64,000 nt of DNA, from NCBI RefSeq assembly GCF_003369915.1, contig NC_046677.1, positions 18,618,913 through 18,682,912 on the forward strand, given 5' to 3'. Within the stretch, counting starts at the first letter, position 1, and each line of letters opens with the position of its first letter. Below the pieces are notes generated by a model that was not told the DNA's origin, searched no databases, and was given only the letters and a program-made list of their open reading frames with translations. A program made the translations under genes and the position numbers. Below, piece by piece: positions 1 through 10,539 of this stretch. This DNA comes from Drosophila miranda (Eukaryota; Arthropoda; Insecta; Diptera; Drosophilidae).

Positions 1-1433
1 CGCTGGAACCCGATTTACGAGGAACTTTACGCACCCGCGGACTGACAGCATCGCTGCTGCGGGAACCCGAATGCGAACGTGAATGAGATCGCGAGTAACG
101 TTTCTTGTGAGTGTACTTCGATGAGGTCGAAGACGACGGGGACCTGCAAGTGGATTCAATTGAGGGACATTAGGGACTTTGACCAGCACGCAACGAACAC
201 AGTCAGACTTACCGCGAACGACTCCTGGAATACCGCGACGACGACTGCTGGTGGCCGTAACTGGATGTCATTTTATTGAATTGATTCGCCCTCTGCTTGA
301 ATTGATTAACATTCGGTGACTTGACCGGCTTCTCTTGCTCCTGCTCCCGCTCCCGCTCCCGATCCCGCTCCCGCTCCCGGTCTCTCTCCCGCTCCTGCTC
401 CAACTCACGTTTCTTGTTGAAGTAGTTGCTCCTTTCTGGCTGGGGAGGCGTGGCGTGGCTAAGCACCACCTCGATGCCGTCTCGCTCGCTGTGCACCGTC
501 GGCATAGGCTCGTTGTCCCAGTCTCTGGTCCACAGCTCATTTCGATTGGCCGCTGCCATGATCTTGCCCTTCAGACATATGTCTATCTGGTCCTTGTCCA
601 GGTCCGTGTTGCATTTGAAGTAGCACCGAGCAACGTACTGATTCAACGAGTCTGGCCAGGAGTCGTTGGAGGTCATCTGGAAGTTGTTGGGACGCTTAAA
701 CGCTGCAGAAGCAGCTGGAGAACCCTTCGGCTCCGGTTTGGTGGTCTCAGCATTGGCGGCCAGAGCCAGGGGCAGGGGCGGGGGTGGTTTGCTCAGGTCT
801 GGTGTGCTGGGCTCCACCACATCGCTGATAATGGGCGGCGGTGGGGCTATGGGCGTGGCTATATTGTTAAACGTATTATTGTAGGCGCTTTGTTCGAAGC
901 TCGCGTTTTTGTTCTTTCGCTTCCGCTTCTTCTTGTTGATAACGTTATTTATATTGCTATTATTGTTGAACAATTGGGTCGGCTGCTGTGCCTCTGCCTG
1001 ATGCTGCTGGATCTGTTGTTGTTGTTGTTGTTGCTGCTGCTGCAGCTGTTGCTGCTGTTGTAGCGGATTGGGTGCGTTCGCCAAGCGTTTCTGATTTAAG
1101 TTCAAGTTAAAACGTATCCCTCCGAAATTCTTTTGCTGCTGTTGTTGCTGCTGCTGCTGCTGCTGCAACTTGTTGGTGTTGATCGGTTGAGTGGACTTGG
1201 GTGGTGGTGGAGGGGGTCCCAGGGGCGGAGGTGGTGGCGCTGCCAAGGCGTTGCTAAATCCGGGCGGTGCGTTCGACGAACTTATCGTTGAGGTTACCTG
1301 TTGCTGCTGCTGCTGGTACCGCATATAGTACCAGTACTGCTGGTACTGCTGCTGGTAGGCGGCTGCATTTTGGTTGGCGTACCACGCGTAGTTGGTCCAC
1401 TGCTGGGCAACGGAGTTGCCCTGCTGCTGGTGC

Positions 1434-1471
<38 letters not shown>

Positions 1472-1525
1472 CATTTCCTGCAGCTGGGGTATCAAGGGCG
1501 GAGGAGCGCTCATGGCTTCCGACAT
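1..1525 (-). CDS. LENG8-like SAC3/PCI-family protein, N-terminal part (runs off the window)
   Basis: First coding exon 1525..213 (ATG at 1525, reading leftwards). It ends at a GTAAGT donor and joins, in phase 2, an exon that starts at 143 after a TTGCAG acceptor and stays open to base 1, so the gene continues beyond the left edge. The N-terminus is proline- and glutamine-rich with several poly-Q runs of mixed CAG/CAA codons, a WYANQN/YWYYMRY aromatic patch, proline runs and a basic [10 protein letters not shown] signal that looks nuclear. The block [16 protein letters not shown]...[13 protein letters not shown], with [10 protein letters not shown] after it, matches the conserved region before the SAC3/GANP PCI domain of human LENG8. 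A long RE/RD-rich stretch and then RS repeats follow. Family knowledge links LENG8 to mRNA processing and export; the PCI domain itself is not in the window. Confidence 0.85.
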
Positions 1526-2340
1526 AGTGCTCCAAGGGCAGAATCTTGGTTTGGTCTCTTGTCACCGCTGTGACGTGATGTAGATTTGAATGCTTTTACC
1601 TTAACTTACCTTGTGAATTCAATTGCGTGCTTCTGCGTCTTCTTCCTCGCCTCCCGCCCTAATTTCTATATATCACAACAATGAGTACAAAGGGAAATGT
1701 GCTCGTTAGGTTAGCGCCCGTGTCTTTGCCTATGTGCATATGTACATATATGTGTGTGGTGGCATGTGACGCCATTTTCTTTTCCATTTTTTTCAACAGC
1801 TTACCTAGGTCTTGGAGAATGTTCGATGCTCGCGTGGGATTATGCGAATTGTAGACGCGACTCTAATAATAATAATAATAAGTATGGAGGATCGCTTGCA
1901 CTGCACTTTTATTCGTTTTGAAAGAAAGAATCCAATTTTTGTAGGAACACGAAATAGTTGTTGTTCTACACTTTTTTTCGTTGACACTTCCGTTCAGTTT
2001 CTAAAATTTTTACCCAGTTTATTACAAGCCAACTACACGGTATCTACACAGTTAGATACATAATGGCAGGAGAAAGAGGGTATGGACAACAGGTAAAACG
2101 GCCCAGAAAATGCAACGCATGCAGGTAAAATCCACCCTGTTTGCCCCAAAATACCTTGAAAACGAAACCGGCTTTTTGCCGAGGTGAGGTTCATACGAAA
2201 CCAACAGTTTGCCTTGGCTGTTCTTGCCTCTCGTCCATACCCTTATTTATAGCCCATTCAAAACAACGACTCATATTTTCGTTGCAGAAGAGAGCAGCAG
2301 TGTGACCGTCTAACCCTCAGATATATATCGTAAATATACG
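1526..2340 (-). promoter_or_regulatory. 5' UTR and probable promoter of the LENG8-like gene
   Basis: No coding region is convincing here. A Motif 1 core-promoter site (GGTCACACT on the minus strand) lies at 2299-2308, with a Motif 6-like GTATATTT at about 2332-2340 just upstream of it. This pair is the usual arrangement at fly housekeeping promoters, so transcription of the LENG8-like gene probably starts near 2280-2300. A minus-strand AAG/GTAAGT donor at about 1604-1612 suggests a spliced 5' UTR. The exact start and the UTR introns are inference. Confidence 0.55.
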
Positions 2341-2703
2341 AATGAGAAAACGAAGCCCATTTATTTAAACAGGATACAACTTGAGTTAGATTGCGGAAAA
2401 GAATACTAATAATATGGAATGATGGTTGATTCAGTACCCGATTCAAAAAGAGCCAATAGCCGTTTCAAAGAAAGCAGTCGGAGAGCGATACTATCGACTG
2501 AATACGAGTGGTGCGCGCCAAAGCGAAATTGCTTAAATGTGAATAAATGAGAACGATATAAATAGACTCAATCCATTGCAATAAATTATGCTGGGAAGCA
2601 CGGTTTGAGAGAGCCAAAATTGTACGCCATGTTTTTGAATATACCATTAAAAATTATATGGTTGCAGCTAGTATTTAGACGAGTATAAAATAACATCCTA
2701 ACA
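2341..2703. other. AT-rich flank without a recognisable gene
   Basis: Ordinary AT-rich sequence between the LENG8 promoter motifs and the retrotransposon. The short ORFs have no family features and no splice context that I would trust. Confidence 0.4.
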
Positions 2704-2850
2704 GCAGTTAGGTTAGGTTAGGTGAAGGCGGTAGCCGGGAGGGGGGGGATAAGAGCCTCCCGCCCCCAAGCTCACTTGGACCTATAAAAGGTCCGTTGTG
2801 TTGCCGCATGGGCATGTGCCCCTTCGCGTTGCCCGAACCGTGAGAGCATA

Positions 2851-5088
2851 CTACTGCAGGTTAAGGGCAGTCCCATCCGGTGGCTTGATGTATTTGGACA
2901 AGGTCCCTGGTTTGATTACGGACAGGTCCGAAATGTCCGTGAGGAAAGCGGCCCCGAGAATACGAAGACGACGATTTCCAAGGGCTGGGCAGTGGCAGAA
3001 GAAGTGGGGGACCGATTCCTCCTCCTCCTCGTCGCGACAACTCCTGCAGAAGTCGTTATGAGGGATTGACAGTCTAGAGGCGTGAGTGCCGATCTGCCAG
3101 TGTCCCGTAATGGCTCTAGTAACTGCAGAGCACTGTGCTCTGCTGAGTTTATACAGCTCTGCTGAGCGCTTCTTCGATCGATATGGCCATATCAATCTTG
3201 AGACTTTACAGGAAACGGTTTGCTGCCATCTCCTATTGGCATTTTGCTCGAACAATTCGTGCGTTAGGAGCCTGCACGTAGCCAAAGGCATCGCTACTTG
3301 CTCCCTCTCCGATAGGAGAGGAATCGTAGAACCCTGCCTGGCTAGCTCGTCGGCGGCGTCATTCCCCTCGATGTCCCTGTGGCTGGGGACCCATATAAGG
3401 AAGAGATCTAACTGCTCTGCGATCTCGTGCAGAGACCTGCGGCAGTCATTTACGGTCGCTGAGTTCGACGACATTGAGCGTAGAGCTTTGATAGCTGCTT
3501 GGCTGTCCGAGAAGACGCACACTAAGTGCGTATCTAGAAGTAGTTTGGAGACGATCGAAATGGCCTCCTTGATGGCTTCAACCTCCGCTTGGAACACACT
3601 ACAGTGATCCGGGAGCCTGAAGCAATGACGGATGTTCAGCTCGCTGCAGTAGACTCCGCCTCCCACGCGGCCGTCTAGCTTTGAGCCATCAGTGTAGAAG
3701 TGGACCGCATTTGCAGGTCCTGGTTCGCCCATCTCCCAGTCCTCCCTAGATGGGATTGATACCTGGAAGGGCGTCGAGAGGTGATCACTGGGGATACAGT
3801 AATCTGTCCTCTCTGGTAATTGCGGGAGTCTCATCAGGATTCCCGAGTGCCCAACCGCGGATGCTTTCCACAGTCTGGCTTCTCTCATTCTGAGGGCGGA
3901 AAGTGTTGCCACCTTCTTTCCCATGAGATCCACAGAAAGGAGGTCCAGCACAGTATCCAGGGCTTCCCCTGGAGTAGTGCGTAGCCCGCCAGTTATGCAT
4001 AGCTCTGCCATGCGTTGAACTCTGCTGAGTTTATTGAGGCATGCCCTTCTGTCCAAGGCTGGCCACCATACCACCACTCCATAGAGCATGATTGGTCGTA
4101 TGATGGCGGTGTAGAGCCACCGAACTATATAGGGGGTCATTCCCCATTTTAGTCCGATGGCTTTCCTGCAAGTATAGAGGGCCACTGTGGCCTTCTTTAC
4201 TCTATCCTCTATGCTCAATTTCCAATCGAGCTTTCTATCGAGGATTAGGCCAAGATACTTGGCGTTGTTGCTGAAGACTAGCGTTTCCCCACATAGTCTT
4301 GGGGGAATCAGTACCGGAACTTTGTACTTCCTAGTGAAAAGCACCAGTTCCGTTTTAGACGGGTTGACGCCTAACCCGCATTTGTCTGCCCATTTCGACC
4401 TTTTTGTGAGAGTACTTGTCATGCACTCACACAACGTCTGCGGAAATTTTCCGGAGAATGCTATGGCAACATCGTCCGCGTACGCCACCACACGGCAGCC
4501 ACCCCCCTCTATCTCCCGCAGCAGTGTGTTCACTGCCACGTTCCATAGGAGGGGCGAGAGGACTCCGCCATGCGGTGTGCCTCTGCTGACAAATCTGGTA
4601 CACGTTGACGTCCCCAGTGATGCCTCAACCGTCCTGCATTGTAGCATCTGATCGATCAGGCTCACCGTCCTGGAGTCAACGCCCAGATCCGTCAGTGCGC
4701 CCGTGATGGCGGTCGGAAGGATGTTGTTAAAGGCGCCTTCTATGTCGAGGAAGGCTACTAGGGTGTACTCCTTAAAATTAAGGGATTCTTCGATGATCGA
4801 TGTGATCGAGTGTAGGGCCGTTTCGGTGGATCTTCCCTTCCGATAGGCATGCTGGGAGTCTGAGATCAGACTGGACGGAATGCACGCCGTTAGATGCAGC
4901 CCTAGGAGCCGCTCCATCGCCTTTAGAAGAAAAGACGATAGACTTATGGGTCTGAAATCTTTTGGGGCAGTGTGCGAGGGCTTGCCTGCCTTGGGTATGA
5001 ATACGACTTTGGTCTGAAGCCAGGTGTCAGGAATGCACCCGTGGGAGAAGATTCCCTCGTAAATTATTTTGAGCCAGTTAGTGCTTTA
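2851..5088 (-). pseudogene. Retrotransposon ORF2, 3' part: reverse transcriptase, RNase H, Cys/His tail
   Basis: This frame is open from about 5088, just past a one-base shift, to the stop at 2851; the first ATG in it is at 4917. Reverse transcriptase signatures are FLDIEGAFNNI, GTPHGGVLSPLLWN and YADDVAIAFSG. RNase H signatures are YTDGSK, FSDSQAAIKAL and WVPSHRDIEGNDAADELA, giving the expected acidic residues. A tail with CRSC and HFFCHC follows and probably contacts nucleic acid. There is no internal stop in more than 2 kb, so apart from the upstream frameshift the module looks intact. It acts in target-primed reverse transcription of the element. Confidence 0.88.
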
Positions 5089-6455
5089 TGTCCCGCGTGA
5101 ATCAGTTGGGCAGGGAAAATGCCGTCTGGCCCCGCGGACTTGTAGGGTTTAAAGCTTCTGATCGCCCAGGAAATGTTCTCCTGGCTTAGCAGTCTCAGGA
5201 TGGCATTTGAGGCGACAGAAGGAGGCGCGAGGTAGTTGGGTCTGTTTTCATCGCAGCCAGGGTAGTGGGTATTTAGGAGAAGATTTAGCGACTCCTCGCT
5301 GGACGTAGTCCACGACTGGTCGGTGTTCTTCAAGTAGCCCAGGGTGGGTGTTGTCTTCGAGAGAACTCTGCGCAAGCGTGAGGCTTCTGAGTTACTCTCG
5401 ATTTCGCTGCAGAACTTACGCCAGGAGGCGCGTTTGGCTTTTCTAAGTTCTTTGTTGTAGGTTGACAGACTGGCCTTGTATTCGGCCCAGTTTTGCTCAA
5501 CGTTTTCAGCCTTAGCTTTATTGAAGAGTCTCCGGGAGGCTTTCCGGAGTTCACCCAGTTTCGGATTCCACCATTCAGGTTTCATCCGGCCTCTGTTCTT
5601 GCCAGAGGGGCATGCTTTGTCGAGCGCCTTATTGCAGGCGTCGGTAAAGATCTTAAGAAGACGAGTCGTGGCCTCCGTGGAGAACTCCTCCTCAGATGGG
5701 GGCTCAGGGAGAACACGACAGAGGTAATCAGAGTACCGAGTCCAGTTTGTCCGCCTGATGTTCCGGAATTGGACTGGCTTCGGTACTGAGAAGGAGAAGA
5801 CAGTTTCCACGTACCTGTGGTCCGAGAAGGAGTGCTCTTCCAGGACCCTCCAGGATACAATGTTACGCTGTATCTCATGAGAGGCAAGCGTGAGGTCCAG
5901 GACCTCCTTGCGGTTTTTAATGATAAAGGTGGGATCACTACCCCGGTTTAGTAAGACCATCTGAGTGGTCAGTAAGTAACTGAAAAGGTACTCACCCCTT
6001 TCGTTTGTGTCAGTGCTTCCCCACTGACAGTGATGTGCATTGGCATCGCACCCCACAATTAGGCCGATGTCCTTGGCCGAGCAGTCTGCGATTAGAGCCC
6101 GGAGAGGCGCGTGTGGAGGGGGGTCTGGTTGTTCATGCCCCATGTATGCGGAGCAGATCCTCAGTGAGCGCTCCTGGCCTTCGAGGCTCACTGCGGTGTG
6201 GTCTTCATTGCTGAAATTTGGGAGCAAAAATAAGTGCAACTCTCTTTTTGCAAGAATGCAGGTACGAATTTTACCTGCGGTTTCAGCTACATATAGCTTA
6301 TAGTCAGAAGTCCTCAGACCGGAGAACCTGTTTCCGAGGATCCAGGGCTCCTGAATGAGGACTATGTCGGCTCCACCCTTGGCCAGGTGGAGCAGTAGAG
6401 CAGCGCATGCTGCCTTACAATGGTGGAGGTTTATCTGCAGGAGCGTCAACGACAT
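5064..6455 (-). pseudogene. Retrotransposon ORF2, 5' part: endonuclease and start of reverse transcriptase
   Basis: ATG at 6455 overlaps the last 41 bases of ORF1 in another frame, a common layout in this clade. The endonuclease begins with LTLLQINLHHCKAA, then has the catalytic-type motifs IQEPWI, GCDANAHHCQWGS and SDHRYVE. The reading frame continues through a basic linker into the first reverse transcriptase motif (SAGPDGIFPAQLI) and then terminates at 5064 because of a single-base shift, most simply a deletion, near 5085. The remaining reverse transcriptase motifs continue in the neighbouring frame. Together the two parts would make one polyprotein of normal length. Confidence 0.88.
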
Positions 6456-7826
6456 TCCTGAGGCTCGCCTCCACCATTGTTGCTTCTAGATCGCTGTCAG
6501 GGGACTCCGGCTCCTCCCCGACAACGATGTGGCTGAGACCTCTGGCTAGGTCGCTCTCGTCCAACGCGTAGTCGTCCAAGATGTCCTCGCACGAGGCCCC
6601 CTCTTTCGGGATCTCCGGCAGCTCCGGGTCTGGCTCGACCTCCGCTTGCCTGCCCTTGCGATCGGACTTGTAAGTGGATATGGTGACCTTCTTGTAGCCA
6701 TAATCCACTACACCGTCCGACTTTGCGAGGAGATCAATGGATTCCTCATTTAGGACGAGGATGATCTGGCGCCTCTGCCCTTGGATATCCTCCACCTTTG
6801 CCACCTTCCAATCGGCTGTAGGAAGGTGGGGGTTGCAGATCTGCAGTAACCTGAGGATCTTCTCAGGCTCTGCAGGCTTAGCCGAGACCCACGCTCTGGC
6901 TCTCGGGCGACTAGGGACATCTTCCCACTTCACGGCCTCCAGTTTCGCCCCTGGATAGACCTCTTTTAGGGCCGCCACCGCCTTCATGTAGAGGGCCGCA
7001 GAGCGAGCGTCTTGGCAGGCGATGGCTTTCACCTTGCCTTGATGCCACCCTGCGTCCTCACACTTTGGCGGTGGTCCGCCGTTCTCCTCCAGTTCCAGTA
7101 GGAACCGGTCCTGGAGCTCGTTCTCCACCAGGTGCCACTTATCGCGAGGGACATGGCCGTCCTCGGCGCCCCTGTCCAGGACACCGATCAGGGTCTTGCC
7201 CCTCGCCACCTCAGCGAACGACCGGTTCGTGAGGTGGGTCTTCACCCGCTTGGCTTGCTGGGCTTGGCCTGGCTGATTTGCGGGGTCCTCCGCTGAGCGT
7301 TGCCGCTTGTTGGGGGCCTTGGCTGCGCCCTTTCCGGCTTTGGCTGGCTGGAACAGTGGAAGGATTGAGCAGGCCCACAGCCTCTGCTCCTTTCCTTCGG
7401 CTGACGCCTTGAAGTTCGGGTCTTCGTTGGACAGGATGAAAGCCGCTCGTCTCCTGTCCTGGTACGACGGCTTTCCACCCCGTGGTGCAGAGACGCTGCC
7501 CGCCGGGGCTCCCATTGGTTCTTCGGTCCCGGTGCGTTTACCAGCCGCGATTACGCTCTGTTTGGCAGCCACCCCGGTATCCGCTTCGCCCTTGGAGCCA
7601 CCCGACTTGGAAGGACCCGATTGGCTTTTCGGGCCCCCCCTCGCTGCGGCTGCTGCCTGAAGACGGTGGACCGAATCAGTCTCCTTCCCCGTCTTCTTTG
7701 GACCCGGTTTCCCAGGCGCTGGTGCAGAGGGATTGGCTTGTCCCCCGGTTCTTTTAGAGGAGTACCGAGCTCCTTTGCGGCTTTGTTGGTTTTTATATGT
7801 TTATTATTTGGCATAGTAGTTCCCAC
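6415..7826 (-). pseudogene. Retrotransposon ORF1 (RNA-binding-type protein, start disturbed)
   Basis: The main frame is open from about 7800 to the stop at 6415 but has no ATG upstream of about 7515; the codon at 7572 is GTG. An ATG-led frame beginning at 7826 (MGTTMPNNKH...) overlaps it and then ends at 7551, so a second frameshift between about 7740 and 7790 probably separated the start codon from the body. The body is Lys/Arg/Ala/Pro-rich and then carries a region with ARAWV, ILRLLQICNPHLPT and DWKV, typical of the DUF4780-like domain found in ORF1 of TRIM/LOA elements. No CCHC knuckles are visible. The role would be RNA chaperoning in the ribonucleoprotein particle. Confidence 0.75.
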
Positions 7827-7957
7827 GAGTAGGCGGGAAGGGGATGGTCACCCGAGGCATAGCCCGCACAGTTGTGCGAGCCGACCCGTCATCCGTTTGT
7901 CCCCCTGTAGCACCCGATGGCTGACGGCTCAAAACGGCAGTTAACGATATCTAATTC

Positions 7958-9078
7958 TTTTTATACCCGATACTCAAAATGAGTATTGGGGTATATTAGA
8001 TTTGTGGTAAAAGTGGATGTGTGTAACGTCCAGAAGGAATCGTTTCCGACCCCATAAAGTATATATATTCTTGATCAGCATCAATAGCCGAGTCGATTGA
8101 GCCATGTCTGTCTGTCCGTCTGTCCGTCCGTCCGTCTGTCCGTCTGTCCGTCCCCTTCAGCGCCTAGTGCTCAAAGACTATAAGAGCTAGAGCAACGATG
8201 TTTTGGATCCAGACTTCTGTGATATGTCACTGCTACAAAAATATTTAAAAACTTCGCCCCGCCCACTTCCGCCCCCACAAAGGACGAAAATCTGTGGCAT
8301 CCACAATTTTAAAGATATGAGAAAACCAAAAACGTAGAATTGTAGAGAATGACCATATCTTTAAGACTGCGGAATCTGAATTGGATCGTATTATTATTAT
8401 AGCCAGAATCAAGAAAACAATTTCATTTTTTCTCGCCCTGTCTCTCTCTAACACACACGTAGCATAGGCGGCTTTGCTTAGAGTAAAACATTAGCGCCTA
8501 GATCTCAGAGACTACAAAAGCTAGAGCAACCAAATTTGGTATCCACACTCCTAATATATCGGACCGAGACGAGTTTGTTTCAAAATTTCGCCACACCCCC
8601 TTCCGCCCCCGCAAAGGACGAAAATCTGGGGATATTCAAAAATCTCAGAGACTATTAAGGCTAGAGTAACCAAATTTGGTATCCGCACTCCTGTTAGATC
8701 TAACTATAAAACGTGTATCTCAAAATTTCGCCCCACCCCCTTCCGCCCACACAAAGGACGAAAATCTGTTGCATCCACAATATTGCACATTCGAGAAAAC
8801 TAAAAACGCAGAATCATAGATAATGATCATATTTATCAGATTGCTGAATCTGGATCAGATCAGATCATTTTTATAGCCAAAAGGAACAAATCAATTTGCA
8901 GTGGCTACGCAGCGCCCGACGTCACGCTCAGACTGATTTTCTGTCTCTCTCGCACGCACTCTTTGTCGTGTCGTTTAATATTAGCGGCGTCTGCCGGAGG
9001 AGAGCCATACTGACTTAGTATCGGGTATAACCGTAGAGTTGCGGTGTCCGCAGCAACTCACAACGTTCCCCCTCGTTA
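7958..9078 (-). mobile_element. DINE-1/INE-1-like element, copy 1 (minus orientation)
   Basis: One of four related copies in the window. Read on the minus strand it begins near ACGAGGGGGAACGTTGTGAG and ends with GAGTATCGGGTATAAAA. Near its 3' end it carries a GACGGACAGACGGACGG microsatellite followed by the CTCGGCTATTGATGCTGATC block, both of which I recognise from the INE-1/DINE-1 family (non-autonomous Helentron-type elements; obscura-group relatives have been called SGM/ISY). Sub-terminal TATACCCGATAC and GTATCGGGTATA form an inverted pair. It lies only about 20 bp from the 5' end of the LOA-like insertion. No coding capacity. Confidence 0.75.
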
Positions 9079-9144
9079 ATTTATATATACATATGCACAC
9101 ATGTATATGCCGTAAAATTATCTTAAACGTTATAATTTCTACAC

Positions 9145-10331
9145 TTAACAGTTGAAAATCCATGAAGCTCCGATCTTATGTTCACCACTAATCGGGGATT
9201 TGCCGTCGCAGCCCACATGATACGTCACATCAACGTTTTCGCCAATTTTCGTCTGGAAGACCACCCCCACGTTTCCATCGTCTCGAACCTTGGCCTTCAG
9301 CAGCGATCCATCCCCCAGCTGGTACTGACATCCAATGGCAAACATCTTTAGCTGCTCCTCGCCATAAAAGTTCATTTTCAGAGCCACGGCCCAGCTCTCG
9401 CCAATGCGCTGAAAGAGAGAGCCCCGCAGATCCTTGAAGTTCTCCCTATGAGTGCGGGAGGAAAAACACCAGTCAGCAGAATATTTCGTCGAGACCTTTC
9501 CAAAAATAGAACTTACGCCTTGAGGCCCATTTCGGTGGACCCGTTGTTGTATCCCAAGCAGAAGGCGTGCTTGTCGAATGCTTTCTCGGCGACGCTGTAG
9601 ACCGTGCGGTAGCCCAGAAGCCAGTTCTCAGCAGGAGCCGCAAGGACGTATCCCATTAGCGTGGGCTCCTTCACAATTGGCACAACTATCTCGATATTGA
9701 AAGGACTGCGCATGAAGCCAGCTTTTAGCAAGCTTGAACCTATACTAAACTGGTGTCTGAAGGAAAATCATCATATAAAATCAACGACATGGACAGCCAA
9801 TGTTGCATTCCAGACTCACTCATCCGTCATGGAAAGTGTTGACCTCAGAATGGAGTGGGCTATGCCGCCGGCCAACCCACCTCGAACTCCGAGCTCCCCT
9901 CTAAACTCGTTGCTGCTGGTTACCCAGGTGAGAGACGTGTGACAGTTCTCGAACTCTTTTAAAGCCTGGAGCCCTCCAAACACGGAAGTCAAGAGGGGAT
10001 TGCCCTCTCCGAAGCTGCTCAAGACGACGCCGTTATCCATCTTAGAGGAGCACCGCAAGTGCCAGACGCCAAACTTGTAGCCCCTGATGAGACACTCCTT
10101 GGCCGCACCACCCACGTGGAAATATGTGGGCATCTCGCCCTCGGGCACCGGCACCGGCACCGGCAGTATCTCTACGTCATCCTTCACTTTTGGCTTATCT
10201 TGGGCTTTTGAGCTGTTATCCTGAGGGCTCGGTTGGGTTTTCGCCTCGGGCACGGGCTCGTCTTCTTCGTCGTTTTCTATTTTGGACTCTCTTCTGCGCC
10301 GGAATATGCTACTGAGCCTTTTATTACTCAT
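9145..10331 (-). CDS. Divergent porin/VDAC-like protein with N-terminal extension
   Basis: Three coding exons, 10331..9820, 9756..9517 and 9445..9145, with GT/AG introns, all phase 2, giving 350 aa. The first ~66 residues are an extension absent from porin: a basic RRRRESK patch, then an acidic/proline-rich stretch with PVPVPVPEGE. Porin-like sequence starts around MPTYFHVGGAAKECLIRGYKFGVWHL and ends in GEHKIGASWIFNC, equivalent to the last beta-strands of VDAC. Family knowledge: VDACs form a 19-strand barrel in the outer mitochondrial membrane; this one is much diverged, so its channel function is uncertain. It lies 208 bp downstream of the Porin2 stop on the same strand. It corresponds to the melanogaster pair CG17139/CG17140; I cannot say which. 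Expression in testis, as for its relatives, would be an inference. Confidence 0.85.
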
Positions 10332-10539
10332 TTTGTCTAACGCTAAAAAGGAACAAATTAATTAAACTAAAATTTTATGAATTTAAGATTCGCAAATGAA
10401 ATGCTCTGGGGAAACCTGAAATTCAGTTCAAAACTACTCCGTTTGATGTATCGGAATGTAAAATGCTCGCAATCTGCTAAATTATTATATTTTGATCCAC
10501 TGTATAACCCTTCTCCCAGTTCAACCACTTCAACCACTT

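Larger units (their letters stand above)
2711..7936 (-). mobile_element. LOA/TRIM/Bilbo-type non-LTR retrotransposon, near full length
   Basis: About 5.2 kb in minus orientation. It encodes an ORF1 of the DUF4780-like type followed by an ORF2 with an apurinic-type endonuclease, a reverse transcriptase, an RNase H domain and a C-terminal Cys/His cluster, the layout of the LOA clade. The same 7 bp, GCAGTTA, flanks both sides (2704-2710 and 7937-7943) and looks like a target-site duplication. The 3' end carries CTAACC repeats (minus strand) that resemble the short tandem tail of these elements. ORF2 is split by one frameshift near 5085, and the start of ORF1 is also disturbed, so this copy is probably not autonomous. 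Long open frames with few lesions suggest a recent insertion. Confidence 0.9.

Noticed and set aside
335-1063. 242-codon plus-strand frame, Leu-rich
   Set aside because: It is the antisense shadow of the poly-Q/RE-rich LENG8 exon; CAG repeats read backwards give Leu runs.
3086-3607. 173-codon plus-strand frame
   Set aside because: Antisense shadow of the retrotransposon RNase H region.
7515-7572. Start of ORF1 at 7572
   Set aside because: The codon at 7572 is GTG; the first ATG in this frame is near 7515, so 7572 was not used as a start.
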